Below are positions 7,322 through 15,996 of a stretch of 64,000 nt of DNA, one piece after another (position 1 is the stretch's first letter; each line of letters starts with the position of its first letter). The stretch covers positions 1 through 64,000 of the forward strand of contig JBJOPS010000011.1 of the NCBI GenBank assembly GCA_046050465.1, read 5' to 3'. Under the pieces are notes generated by a model. The model saw only the letters and a list, made by a program, of their open reading frames with translations. It made no database searches and was not told where the DNA came from. This stretch comes from Egaibacter sp046050465 (GTDB taxonomy: Bacteria > Pseudomonadota > Gammaproteobacteria > Burkholderiales > Burkholderiaceae_C). A program made the translations under genes and the position numbers.

Positions 7322-8037
7322 GATTGTGTCTGCAAAGCCACCAGTTCAGTGATGCCTTTCTCGGCCAGCGCGAGCAACGTGTCCATCTCCTTGCGGGAAA
7401 AGGCAGCGCCCTCTGCAGTGCCCTGCACCTCAACATAGTGACCGGCGCCCGTCATCACCACGTTCATGTCGGTGTCACACGCAGAGTCTTCGATGTACTC
7501 CAGGTCCAGCATGGGAATGCCCTTGACGATGCCTACCGAGATGGCGGCCACGTGTCCCACGATGGGTGTCGCCGGCAGCTTGCCTGAAGTGATGAGGGTG
7601 TTCACAGCGTCATGCGCTGCCACGAATGCGCCGGTAATGGCCGCCGTACGGGTGCCCCCGTCGGCCTGGATCACATCGCAGTCCAGATAAATCGTGCGTT
7701 CACCGAGCTTCTTCAGATCAAACACGGCCCGCATGGAGCGGCCTATCAGGCGCTGGATTTCCTGCGTGCGTCCGCTTTGCTTGCCCCGCGCCGCTTCACG
7801 ATCGCTGCGTGTATGGGTAGCACGAGGCAGCATGCCGTATTCGGCTGTCACCCAGCCTTCTCCACTCCCCCTTTTGTGGTTGGGTACTTTTTCTTCAACA
7901 GACGCTGTGCACAGGACTCTCGTCGCCCCAAACTCGATCAACACGGAGCCCTCAGCGTGGATGGTGTATCCCCGAGTGATGCGCACAGGGCGCAGTTGAT
8001 TGGCCTGACGGGCGCCGCTTCGTTCAAATTGACTCAT
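7306..8037 (-). CDS. rph: Ribonuclease PH
   Basis: A 243-residue phosphorolytic 3'-5' exoribonuclease that trims tRNA 3' ends. Diagnostic parts are RPVRITRGYTIHAEGSVLIEFG, EYGMLPRATHTR, the phosphate-binding GRTQEIQRLIGRSMRA, and DADGGTRTAAITGAF-type residues (seen as DVIQADGGTRTAAITG). I use the ATG at 8037 (MSQFERSGARQ), not the in-frame codon 21 bp upstream. The last codons, encoding SLSKS-stop, are made by a half-copy of the dispersed repeat described below (7305-7321), so the C-terminus may have been remodelled by it. Confidence 0.94.
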   Translation of the reverse strand: MSQFERSGARQANQLRPVRITRGYTIHAEGSVLIEFGATRVLCTASVEEKVPNHKRGSGEGWVTAEYGMLPRATHTRSDREAARGKQSGRTQEIQRLIGRSMRAVFDLKKLGERTIYLDCDVIQADGGTRTAAITGAFVAAHDAVNTLITSGKLPATPIVGHVAAISVGIVKGIPMLDLEYIEDSACDTDMNVVMTGAGHYVEVQGTAEGAAFSRKEMDTLLALAEKGITELVALQTQSLSKS

Positions 8038-8092
8038 AATTTCTCTTGTTGAAGACAATACCGGAGCAAAGTTTGGACAACTATGCGGCGGT

Positions 8093-9007
8093 TTAGCCTC
8101 TTCTGGCGGCCGTCCGCCTGATGGCTTCGTTGATTTCGGCGATGGAACGTTCTATTTCGGCGTCGTTGAGATCATCGACCCCGGCGTCAATCCAGCCGGC
8201 CTGCACGGTGGAGGCAAAAACCCCATTGTTGATGCTGTCAGTAGAGACGCCGCCCAGTGCTGACTCACTCGCGTCAGGCGTCTCCCACTCAAAGGCAATT
8301 ACCGTAACGTTGTCACTGCTGCTGCCGGCTTTTGCAAGCGCTTTTTCAACCAGGTCAGGAGCAGCCTGAGTAACCGCCTTTTGCCCCAGCTCGTACACAA
8401 TTTCAATATCGTTCAGGCTGCCCCATAAACCGTCTGAGCACAGTAGAACCTTGTCCCCCTGTTTCAGAGCCATGGGACCACTCACGTCAAAAATTGGTTT
8501 GGCAGGAGAACCAAGGCAAGTAAACAAAATGTTGCGATTGAAGTGTACAGGTGCCTTTGCGGCTACACCCTCTGTGGCTGGTTGCTCCATGTAGGAGTGA
8601 TCCCGTGTGCGGGCAAGCAGCTCACCATCACGTACCAGATAAAGGCGTGAATCGCCACTGTGAATCCATGTGGCGTAGCCACCTTGTACCAGTACAGCAA
8701 CCAAAGTAGTACGAGGCGTATCCAAAATGCCCTGTTCAACTGCATAACGCAGTATCTGGCGATGTGCCGCCATCAAGGCAGTTTGAAGAAACGCCGTAAC
8801 ATCTGGCACTTCAGGTTGTGCCTCCTTCTGAAAGTTTGCAGAAAATGACTGCAACGCCAACTGTGCAGCCATTTCCCCCTCGGGGTGTCCGCCCATACCA
8901 TCTGCAAGCAGAAAGATCCCGGCCCCACGCGTGTAGCAATAGCCCATTCGGTCTTCGTTCTTTTGTCGGCCGCCCTTGCGACTCAACTGAAACACCGAAA
9001 ACCTCAT
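8093..9007 (-). CDS. PP2C-family serine/threonine protein phosphatase
   Basis: A 304-residue PP2C (PPM) phosphatase, Mn/Mg-dependent and cytosolic. The metal-binding motifs are in order: NEDRMG near residue 18, LLADGMGGHPEGE near 34, GDSRLYLVRDGELL around 118, LLCSDGLWGSL around 190, and DNVTVIAFEW around 235. The C-terminal 60 residues, rich in acidic and Ala residues, extend beyond the catalytic core. It overlaps the upstream kinase gene by ATGA, so kinase and phosphatase are translated as a pair and probably oppose each other on shared substrates, which are unknown. Confidence 0.92.
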   Translation of the reverse strand: MRFSVFQLSRKGGRQKNEDRMGYCYTRGAGIFLLADGMGGHPEGEMAAQLALQSFSANFQKEAQPEVPDVTAFLQTALMAAHRQILRYAVEQGILDTPRTTLVAVLVQGGYATWIHSGDSRLYLVRDGELLARTRDHSYMEQPATEGVAAKAPVHFNRNILFTCLGSPAKPIFDVSGPMALKQGDKVLLCSDGLWGSLNDIEIVYELGQKAVTQAAPDLVEKALAKAGSSSDNVTVIAFEWETPDASESALGGVSTDSINNGVFASTVQAGWIDAGVDDLNDAEIERSIAEINEAIRRTAARRG

Positions 9008-10011
9008 TTTGTCTTGCCGCCAAAACCCGTTACATTTTTCACACTCTTTTTGGTGTCCGACACCATCGTGTCAAATTGCAGCCGGACTTTCTCACCAACT
9101 GACAACTTGGTGTAGCGACGTTCACCCTCCCGGCTTAGCTCCTTCTGAAGTGCAAAAACCGATTGTGGACGTGATAGAGGGTCCAATGCCATGCACCACT
9201 CGACGACTTCAATCAGGTTGTCTGAGTAGACACCACGCAAACGTGCAAGTGCAATGGCAATCCGGTCTTTCTCAAGTCGCTGTGGTGCCTCATTGGGGGG
9301 ATAGCCCTGCATGCAGGCGTAAATACATGCGCCAATGGCGTATATGTCGGTCCAGGGCCCCATGGATGCGTCACGACGATACATTTCGGGTGCGGCAAAA
9401 CCAGGTGTGTACATCGGACGAATGAAATTGCCCTCCTTGCTCAGAACCTCACGGGCAGCACCGAAGTCAATCAACACCGACTTATTGTCATCGGTGATAA
9501 AGATATTGGCAGGCTTGATATCCAGATGCAGCATTTTGTGCTGATGAACAATTCGCAAGCCGCGCAGTATCTCGTCAAAAAGGGAGCGGATTGTTGACTC
9601 CCGGAACACTTTCTGTTGTTTCAAATCCCGAGCTGTGATGATGAAGTCCTGAAGAGCTGCACCTTCCAGATAATTCATCACCATATAAACGGTCTCATTC
9701 TCACGGAAGAAATTCATCACACTCACAACTGAAGGGTGAGAAATTTGGGCGAGTGACCGGCCCTCTTCAAAAAAGCTCTTGAGTCCAAGACGGTAGAGGG
9801 ACAGTTTTTCAGAAGCAACCTGTGGGCGCAACTCACCAAGACTGCGAGTGGCCAGAGACGACGGCAGATATTCTTTTACGGCGACTTTCTGACCTTCCGA
9901 GTCCAATGCCAAGTAAACGACCCCAAAACCACCTGCGGCTACCTTGCGAATAACGCGATACCCTCCGATTACGGTATCTGGTGGTAACGGGGTGGGTTTG
10001 ACCTTTGACAT
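9004..10011 (-). CDS. Serine/threonine protein kinase (Hanks type)
   Basis: A 335-residue bacterial eukaryotic-like kinase. The glycine-rich loop VAAGGFGVVYLA is near residue 25 and the ATP-anchoring lysine is in VAVKEYLP near 47. The catalytic loop HLDIKPANIFI is near 160 and IDFGAAREV (DFG) near 182, followed by the activation segment and the APE-like AAPEMYRRD. There is no transmembrane segment or PASTA domain, so it is cytosolic. The gene heads a two-gene minus-strand unit with the PP2C phosphatase and diverges from yicC with a short 77-bp intergenic region. Confidence 0.93.
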   Translation of the reverse strand: MSKVKPTPLPPDTVIGGYRVIRKVAAGGFGVVYLALDSEGQKVAVKEYLPSSLATRSLGELRPQVASEKLSLYRLGLKSFFEEGRSLAQISHPSVVSVMNFFRENETVYMVMNYLEGAALQDFIITARDLKQQKVFRESTIRSLFDEILRGLRIVHQHKMLHLDIKPANIFITDDNKSVLIDFGAAREVLSKEGNFIRPMYTPGFAAPEMYRRDASMGPWTDIYAIGACIYACMQGYPPNEAPQRLEKDRIAIALARLRGVYSDNLIEVVEWCMALDPLSRPQSVFALQKELSREGERRYTKLSVGEKVRLQFDTMVSDTKKSVKNVTGFGGKTK

Positions 10012-10088
10012 AATTTGGAGTGTGCGCTCGTCGGATCAGGTTGAACCGGGTTATTCTCGGAACCCCTCCGATCAAGAAGAGAACCACG

Positions 10089-11006
10089 ATGCCAGTTTAC
10101 AGCATGACTGGCTATGCCAGTGCACAGCACAGCACAGCCAGCAATACCAGCGATAGTGATGCAAAACCTGCACCTCGCAGCAGGATTGGTCTGGAAATTC
10201 GCTCTGTCAACAGCCGGTTTCTTGACCTCTCTGTGCGATTGCCGGAAGATTTGCGAATGCATGAACCCGTTTTGCGGGATCTTTTGATTGCCAATATCAA
10301 GCGTGGCAAGGTAGAGGTCCGGGTTTCGATTGAAACTACGGATCTGAACACCATCGCTGACCCAACCGCCAACCTGCTGCGGCGGCTCAATGCGGTGCAG
10401 GACAGCATCAAAACATGGTTACCAGATGCCCGCGAGCTTAGTGTTGCTGATGTCATTCGTCTTGCAGCAGCCGAACAGGCTATGTCAGGCGACTGGAGCA
10501 TGGAGTTGATACCGTTGGCGGAAAAGACGATTACGGCCCTTATCTCGGCACGCCAACGCGAAGGGGATAGGCTTGCTGCCATGTTACTGGAGCGCATTCG
10601 TCAGTTGCGCACACTGGTTTCCGCGGCTACACCCTTAATTCCGAAGTTGGTAGAGCAACAGCGTCGGCGTTTTCTGGAGCGGTGGAAAGAAGCCATGTCG
10701 TTGACTGATGGATCCGCGGAACCAGAAACGGCAAGAGACCGAGCACTGACGGAGGCCACTGCTTTTGCCATCCGGATTGATGTGGCGGAAGAAGTTACCC
10801 GCATCAACTCCCATCTGGACGAACTCGAAAGACTAATCAAAAAAGGGGGGGAGGTTGGTAAACGCCTCGACTTTTTGATTCAAGAACTCCATCGGGAAGC
10901 CAATACGTTGGGCTCCAAATCTGCAGCGCTCGAATTAACACACGTGTCTGTGGACATGAAGGTCTTGATTGAACAAATGCGCGAGCAGGTGCAGAACATA
11001 GAATGA
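10089..11006 (+). CDS. yicC: YicC family endoribonuclease
   Basis: A 305-residue member of the YicC family, reported as an endoribonuclease that targets certain small RNAs. The N-terminal YicC domain begins YSMTGYASAQ and has LEIRSVNSRFLDLSVRLPEDLR. The C-terminal DUF1732 domain includes EEVTRINSHLDEL, GKRLDFLIQELHREANTLGSK and VDMKVLIEQMREQVQNIE. The start is ATG 10089 after AAGAAGAG; 23 upstream codons are open but not conserved. A polar stretch of about 15 residues (NTSDSDAKPAPR) interrupts the first strand and looks like a lineage-specific insertion. The gene leads yicC-gmk-rpoZ. Confidence 0.92.
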   Translation: MPVYSMTGYASAQHSTASNTSDSDAKPAPRSRIGLEIRSVNSRFLDLSVRLPEDLRMHEPVLRDLLIANIKRGKVEVRVSIETTDLNTIADPTANLLRRLNAVQDSIKTWLPDARELSVADVIRLAAAEQAMSGDWSMELIPLAEKTITALISARQREGDRLAAMLLERIRQLRTLVSAATPLIPKLVEQQRRRFLERWKEAMSLTDGSAEPETARDRALTEATAFAIRIDVAEEVTRINSHLDELERLIKKGGEVGKRLDFLIQELHREANTLGSKSAALELTHVSVDMKVLIEQMREQVQNIE

Positions 11007-11041
11007 GCGAACAGTTGTAAATAGCAAACAAGAGCCTTCCT

Positions 11042-11662
11042 ATGGACTACCCCGGCAATCTTTTCGTTGTCGCCGCACCCAGTGGGGCCGGCAAATCCAG
11101 CCTGGTCAAGGCACTGCTGGAACTGGATTCGCACGTTCAGCCCTCTGTCTCCCACACGACGCGTGCGCCCCGGGGGCAGGAAAAGCATGGCCGGGAATAC
11201 TTCTTCGTCTCGCCGGCGGAGTTTGATGCCATGGTTGCCGCAGATGCTTTTGTTGAATGGGCGCATGTTCACAGTCATCGGTATGGCACCTCCAAAAGGG
11301 CAATCGAGGAGCGGATTGCTCAAGGTGCCGACGTTATTCTGGAGATAGACTTTCAGGGAGCGCTACAAATCAAGAAGGTCTTCGCCAACGCGGTTTCCAT
11401 TTTCATTTTGCCGCCAAGTTGGGAAGAGTTGCGTTCCCGGCTGGAGCGCAGGGGCGAAGATTCCGAGGAAATCATCGAGATGCGGTTGAAGAATGCTGCC
11501 ACTGAAGTCGCACAGGTCCATCATTTCGACTTCGTTATAATCAACGAGTTGTTTGACCGGGCGCTTTTTGACCTGAAAGCGATCGTTCACTCCCAGCGGC
11601 TCAAGTTTTCAGCCCAGCGGCGCGCCCGGGCTGAGACTTTCAAGGCCTTGAACATTCCCTAG
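11042..11662 (+). CDS. gmk: Guanylate kinase
   Basis: A 206-residue enzyme that phosphorylates GMP to GDP with ATP. The P-loop APSGAGKSSL is at residues 11-20. The GMP-binding region includes VSHTTRAPRGQEKHGREYFF. DVILEIDFQGALQIK is the Walker B-like strand, and the lid carries RRGEDSEEIIEMRL. It follows yicC by 35 bp and precedes rpoZ by 16 bp. The gmk-rpoZ-spoT order is the usual one in proteobacteria and couples guanine nucleotide supply with ppGpp metabolism. Confidence 0.95.
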   Translation: MDYPGNLFVVAAPSGAGKSSLVKALLELDSHVQPSVSHTTRAPRGQEKHGREYFFVSPAEFDAMVAADAFVEWAHVHSHRYGTSKRAIEERIAQGADVILEIDFQGALQIKKVFANAVSIFILPPSWEELRSRLERRGEDSEEIIEMRLKNAATEVAQVHHFDFVIINELFDRALFDLKAIVHSQRLKFSAQRRARAETFKALNIP

Positions 11663-11678
11663 TCTTTCGGAGAACTCC

Positions 11679-11882
11679 ATGGCACGTATTACCGTTGAAG
11701 ACTGTCTTCTTCAGATCCCCAATCGCTTCCAGCTGGTTCTGGCAGCAACTTATCGGGCCCGCATGCTCAGCCAGGGCCACACCCCAAAAATTGAAAGCAA
11801 AAACAAGCCTGGTGTAACTGCATTGCGCGAAATTGCAGCTGGCAAGATTGGGGTGGAGATGTTAAAAAAGGTCCCTCTCTGA
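11679..11882 (+). CDS. rpoZ: RNA polymerase omega subunit
   Basis: A 67-residue omega subunit, which helps assemble RNA polymerase by latching the beta-prime subunit and contributes to a ppGpp site. It has the family start MARITVEDCLLQIPNRFQLVLAATYRAR and the C-terminal EIAAGKIGVE. A GGAG Shine-Dalgarno lies 6 bp ahead of the ATG. A strong terminator follows at 11901-11928, separating it from spoT. Confidence 0.95.
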   Translation: MARITVEDCLLQIPNRFQLVLAATYRARMLSQGHTPKIESKNKPGVTALREIAAGKIGVEMLKKVPL

Positions 11883-11900
11883 GCGTCGTGAGGCCCTGCG

Positions 11901-11928
11901 AAAAAGCACCGTCAAGGTGCTTTTTTTT
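11901..11928 (+). terminator. Rho-independent terminator after rpoZ
   Basis: Perfect stem AAAAAGCACC / GGTGCTTTTT with a 5-nt loop GTCAA, ending in a run of eight T. It ends the yicC-gmk-rpoZ transcript 19 bp after the rpoZ stop. Confidence 0.92.
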
Positions 11929-11971
11929 GACCTTGTGATTCCTATTTCCGCGCGCACGCTATATTTGCGAG

Positions 11972-14245
11972 GTGAAAATTCCGGCACACTCCCCAACTGA
12001 CACCCTGCCCAAGGTAAAGGGGAGGATGCGTGGAGGTACGGCTCATGTTGCCGCAGCCAACGCTACTGCGGCCAGTTTCGCCGCATTGACCGCCAGATTG
12101 GACTACTTGACCGCGGCTGATACTGAGCAAGTACGGCTGGCTTACCGATTTGCCGATGAGGCGCACCTCGGCCAGCTTCGAAACAACGGTGAGCCTTATA
12201 TCACCCACCCCATTGCCGTAGCGGCTCAGTGTGCAGACTGGCGGCTTGATGCCCAGGCGCTGATGGCAGCCCTGCTTCACGATGCTATTGAAGACTGCGG
12301 CGTAACCAAATCTGAGTTGATAGAGAAGTTCGGTGCGGCTGTTGCCGAACTGGTTGATGGACTGACCAAGCTGGACAAGCTGCATTTCAACACCCGGGAA
12401 GAAAGCCAGGCTGAGTCTTTCCGCAAGATGCTGCTGGCCATGGCCCGCGACGTTCGGGTCATCCTGATTAAATTGGCAGACCGGTCACACAACATGCGTA
12501 CGCTCGCGGATGCGCCGAGGGAAAAATGGGGGCGAATCGCATCCGAAACGCTTGAGATTTATGCGCCAATTGCCTATCGACTGGGCCTCAACCAGACCTA
12601 TCGGGAACTCCAGGACCTGTCTTTCCGTCACCTGCGCCCCTGGAGATATACAACGCTAGCCAAAGCAGTTGAAAAAGCGAGAAGCCGCCGCAGAGATTTG
12701 ATCCAGCGTGTGCAAAAAGAGGTGGAGGCCGCTTTTGTCACGAGTGGTTTGCAAGTACGCATTGCCGGGCGCGAAAAATCGCTGTATTCCATTTATCGGA
12801 AAATGGTTGACAAACACCTTAGCTTTGCTCAAGTCACAGACATTTACGGGTTCCGGGTTCTGGTGTCTGAAGTCATTGACTGCTACACCGCTCTGGGAAC
12901 TTTGCATCAGCTATACAAGCCAGTTCCTGGAAAGTTCAAGGATCACATTGCTATTGCCAAGGTAAATGGCTACCAGTCGCTACACACCACTTTGGTAGGT
13001 CCCTCCAGTGTCAATGTGGAATTTCAGGTTCGTACCGAGCCCATGCATATCGTGGCGGAATCGGGAGTTGCGGCTCACTGGCTCTACAAGGAAAAAGCAG
13101 CTGACGGCGCGTCTTCCGACCGGCTTGGCGCCCAGTGGCTGCAATCACTTTTGGACATTCAGGATGAAACCCGGGATGCAGCCGAGTTCTGGGACCACGT
13201 CAAAGTCGATCTGTTTCCTGATGCGGTCTATGTCTTTACCCCCAAAAGCCAGATCATGGCCCTGCCAAGAGGCGCCACTGTCGTGGATTTCGCCTATGCC
13301 ATCCACAGTAATGTGGGTGACCGCACGGTGGCGGCCAAAATCGGTGGCGAATTGGTTCCATTGCGTACCGAGCTGAAAAACGGCGACGTAATCGAAATCA
13401 TCACAGCCCCTGTATCGGCCCCAAATCCTTCATGGCTGAGCTTTGTGCGAACCGGTCGGGCCCGATCGAAGATACGGCACCACCTCAAGACGATGGCGCA
13501 CACCGAGTCGGAGGAACTGGGTGGCAAACTGCTCACCCAGGCTCTGAGGTCAGAGGGCATTGAGCATTTGCCAGATGACTCCAAATTTCAAGCTGAGCTT
13601 TGGGAAAAACTGCTTCGCTTTACAGGGAACAAGACCCGTAGTGAGCTCTTCGCCGATATCGGTTTAGGCAAGCGTATCGCTAATATTGTGGCGAAGCGGC
13701 TGGTAAATTTGCTGTCGGAGCGAGGGGAGAAGCCCAACGCCGTTTTATTGACGCGGGAGCGTTACGGCACAACAGGTACCCCTGCGCTTACGGGCCTAGC
13801 ACTCGACGGTAGCGAAAATGCATCCGTGCAGTTTGCCAAATGCTGCCGGCCAATTCCCGGCGATGTTATTGTGGGTTACCTTGGCCGGGGCGAAGGCCTG
13901 ATTGTGCATGCCGAGAATTGTCCAACAGCGAAAAAATTGCAGAAGAAGGATAGTGAGCGATTCATTCAGGTAGAGTGGGCCGACGAAACGGTCCGACCTT
14001 TTGAAACAGGTATTTTGGTAACAGTGACAAACGGCAAAGGGGTTCTGGCCAAAGTCGCTTCTGCACTGGCAACAGCAGAAGCCGATATCACGCATATCGA
14101 TATGGGAGAAGAGGCCGCCCAGGACACTGCCGAACTCCGATTTGTAATTGCGGTACGGGACCTCGTACACCTGGAAGCTGCGCTACGCAGCTTGAATCGG
14201 TCCAAATCCGTGATCCGCGCAGGCCGAACACGTGTGGCCTCTTAA
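11972..14245 (+). CDS. spoT: Bifunctional (p)ppGpp synthetase/hydrolase SpoT (Rel)
   Basis: A 757-residue RSH protein that makes and degrades the stringent-response alarmone (p)ppGpp. The HD hydrolase domain has ALLHDAIEDCG near residue 105 and LADRSHNMRT. The synthetase domain has REKSLYSIYRKM, DIYGFRVLV and GYQSLHTT; its specificity loop reads GKFKDHIA, a lysine variant of the RxKD motif of bifunctional Rel proteins. A TGS domain, an AKCCRPIPGD segment and a C-terminal ACT domain follow. The start is a GTG at 11972, with an ATG 18 codons later as an alternative. The last codons (GRTRVAS) and the stop overlap an orphan tRNA-Lys half, so the native C-terminus seems to have been replaced. Confidence 0.93.
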   Translation: MKIPAHSPTDTLPKVKGRMRGGTAHVAAANATAASFAALTARLDYLTAADTEQVRLAYRFADEAHLGQLRNNGEPYITHPIAVAAQCADWRLDAQALMAALLHDAIEDCGVTKSELIEKFGAAVAELVDGLTKLDKLHFNTREESQAESFRKMLLAMARDVRVILIKLADRSHNMRTLADAPREKWGRIASETLEIYAPIAYRLGLNQTYRELQDLSFRHLRPWRYTTLAKAVEKARSRRRDLIQRVQKEVEAAFVTSGLQVRIAGREKSLYSIYRKMVDKHLSFAQVTDIYGFRVLVSEVIDCYTALGTLHQLYKPVPGKFKDHIAIAKVNGYQSLHTTLVGPSSVNVEFQVRTEPMHIVAESGVAAHWLYKEKAADGASSDRLGAQWLQSLLDIQDETRDAAEFWDHVKVDLFPDAVYVFTPKSQIMALPRGATVVDFAYAIHSNVGDRTVAAKIGGELVPLRTELKNGDVIEIITAPVSAPNPSWLSFVRTGRARSKIRHHLKTMAHTESEELGGKLLTQALRSEGIEHLPDDSKFQAELWEKLLRFTGNKTRSELFADIGLGKRIANIVAKRLVNLLSERGEKPNAVLLTRERYGTTGTPALTGLALDGSENASVQFAKCCRPIPGDVIVGYLGRGEGLIVHAENCPTAKKLQKKDSERFIQVEWADETVRPFETGILVTVTNGKGVLAKVASALATAEADITHIDMGEEAAQDTAELRFVIAVRDLVHLEAALRSLNRSKSVIRAGRTRVAS

Positions 14246-14282
14246 TCCGTAGGCCGACAGTTCGAATCTGTCAGGACCCACC
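14237..14282 (+). pseudogene. Orphan 3' half of tRNA-Lys (CTT) fused to the spoT end
   Basis: The spoT stop codon TAA (14243-14245) lies inside a sequence that reads as the 3' half of a tRNA. It has anticodon loop CTCTTAA (14239-14245, anticodon CTT), the 3' anticodon strand TCCGT, a 5-nt variable loop, a perfect T arm GACAG-TTCGAAT-CTGTC (14256-14272), the 3' acceptor strand AGGACCC, discriminator A, and CC followed by G instead of A. No matching 5' half (GGGTCCT acceptor, D arm) exists upstream, where spoT codons stand instead. tRNA 3' halves are typical attachment sites of integrative elements, so this looks like a recombination scar. Confidence 0.75.
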
Positions 14283-14457
14283 GCTAAAATCAAGGGCTTG
14301 ACTTTAAGGTTGCCGACGGGTTTACGTCCAGCCCCGGTGCACATGGGAAACAGGCTATTCGCAGTGCATCGGTCACCACCGGTGTCCGCTTCATCAACAG
14401 CAATTCGCTTCATTCTGGATTTTCCGAGGCCAACCAAGTAAGCCACAATATTGCCCA

Positions 14458-15753
14458 ATGACGCCTGCCCTCCAAAGCCATGAACCTTTGGCCGAACGCC
14501 TGCGCCCCAAGACTTTGGGCGAGGTTATTGGGCAGCCGCATTTGCTGGGCGAGGGCATGGCGCTGCGCATTGCGTTTGAATCGGGCCAGCCGCACAGCTG
14601 CATTCTGTGGGGCCCGCCGGGCACGGGCAAGACGACCATTGCGCGGCTGATGGCCGATGCGTTTGACGCGCAGTTCATCACCATCAGCGCTGTATTGGGT
14701 GGTGTGAAGGACATTCGCGAGGCCGTCGAGCAGGCGCAGATTGCCCGCGACGGACTGGAGCAGCGGCGCACGATTGTGTTTGTGGACGAGGTGCACCGCT
14801 TCAATAAAAGCCAGCAGGACGCTTTCTTGCCGCATGTGGAAAGTGGTCTGTTTACCTTCATTGGGGCGACGACCGAGAACCCGTCGTTTGAGGTGAACTC
14901 GGCCTTGCTGTCGCGGGCGGCTGTTTATGTGCTGCAGCCGCTCACACAGCCAGATTTGGAACAAATAATGGCCCGAGCCCTTGCCATTCATGCGCTGTCA
15001 GCTATCGAAAATATAGCGTCTGATCGCCTGATTGCCTATGCCGATGGCGATGCCCGGCGATTGCTCAACACGCTGGAGACGCTGGCTGTGGCCGCCACGC
15101 AGGAAAAGCTCACCGAGATCACGGACGTCTGGCTGCTCAAGGTGCTGGGCGAGCGCGTGCGCCGTTACGACAAAGGTGGCGACCAGTTTTACGACACCAT
15201 CAGCGCGCTGCACAAATCTGTGCGCGGCTCAGACCCGGATGCCTCGCTGTACTGGTTTGTGCGCATGCTGGATGGGGGTGCTGACCCGAAGTACATGGCG
15301 CGGCGCCTGGTGCGCATGGCTAGTGAAGACATTGGTCTGGCGGACCCGCGCGCACTGCGCCTGGCGCTGGATGCTGCCGAGGTGTATGAGCGGCTGGGCA
15401 CGCCCGAGGGCGAGTTGGCGCTGGCCGAGTGTGTGATCTATCTGGCGATGGCGCCCAAGTCCAACGCGGTGTACAAGGCGTACAACGAGGTCAAGGCCTA
15501 CATCAAGAAGGACGGTACCCGCCCGGTGCCCATGCACTTGCGCAACGCGCCCACGCAACTGATGAAAGACCTGGAATACGGCAAGAACTACCGCTATGCC
15601 CATGACGAAGAAGGGGGCTTTGCCGCTGGCGAACGCTACCTGCCCGATGGCATGGGGGCGCCAGAGTTTTATCGCCCGGTCGAGCGGGGACTGGAGATTC
15701 GCATCGCGGAAAAACTGCGAGAGCTGAAAAACAGCAATCAGAAGCAGAACTGA
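14458..15753 (+). CDS. rarA: Replication-associated recombination protein A (AAA ATPase)
   Basis: A 431-residue RarA/MgsA/WRNIP1-family ATPase that acts at stalled replication forks. EPLAERLRPKTLGEVIGQPHL opens the protein. Walker A GPPGTGKTT is near residue 53, Walker B FVDEVHRFNKSQQD near 102, sensor 1 IGATTENPSFEVNSALLSRA near 138, and the C-terminal tetramerisation domain contains DGGADPKYMARRLVRMASEDIG. A copy of the dispersed repeat (14975-15017) encodes the stretch around residues 173-187, ALAIHALSAIENIAS, which lies at a position variable in length in RarA proteins. It is translated in frame, so the gene is intact. Confidence 0.93.
   Translation: MTPALQSHEPLAERLRPKTLGEVIGQPHLLGEGMALRIAFESGQPHSCILWGPPGTGKTTIARLMADAFDAQFITISAVLGGVKDIREAVEQAQIARDGLEQRRTIVFVDEVHRFNKSQQDAFLPHVESGLFTFIGATTENPSFEVNSALLSRAAVYVLQPLTQPDLEQIMARALAIHALSAIENIASDRLIAYADGDARRLLNTLETLAVAATQEKLTEITDVWLLKVLGERVRRYDKGGDQFYDTISALHKSVRGSDPDASLYWFVRMLDGGADPKYMARRLVRMASEDIGLADPRALRLALDAAEVYERLGTPEGELALAECVIYLAMAPKSNAVYKAYNEVKAYIKKDGTRPVPMHLRNAPTQLMKDLEYGKNYRYAHDEEGGFAAGERYLPDGMGAPEFYRPVERGLEIRIAEKLRELKNSNQKQN
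14975..15017 (+). repeat. Dispersed repeat copy inside rarA
   Basis: GAGCCCTTG...TGCG...AGCTATCGAAAATATAGC matches the intergenic copies at 33969 and 39927 in its GCCCT start, the TGCG-N-GNNAGCTAT core and the closing ATAGC. It is in frame with rarA and supplies an alanine-rich segment. The 3' half is itself a stem-loop (GCTAT-CGAAAAT-ATAGC). Confidence 0.6.
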
Positions 15754-15927
15754 TCAGGCTGTAAAAATCATCAGCAGATTTGCATTCGGCAACCGTTTTG
15801 AGGGTAAACCCACCCCTAAACCATCGGGCCTGAACATGGCCGGTCGCTAAAATTGCGGCTGTCACCTGCTTCATGTCCTGGTTGATTCCCCGTCAGCCCT
15901 TGATATGGCAGGTTTTTTGCTGGACAT

Positions 15928-15943
15928 GGCGTGACGTAACGCC
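15928..15943. promoter_or_regulatory. Palindrome upstream of the liv transporter operon
   Basis: GGCGTGACGTAACGCC is a near-perfect 16-bp palindrome centred on ACGT, lying 54 bp before the livH start. It could be an operator for this transport operon. No family can be assigned from the sequence. Confidence 0.3.
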
Positions 15944-15996
15944 ACAAGCGTTTGCGGCTATGCAGGTTCAAACACAAGAAGAACGGAGCTTTCTCT

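Noticed and set aside
14183..14458. Minus-strand ORF across the spoT end
   Set aside because: It reads the antisense strand of the tRNA-Lys half, a common source of false gene calls.
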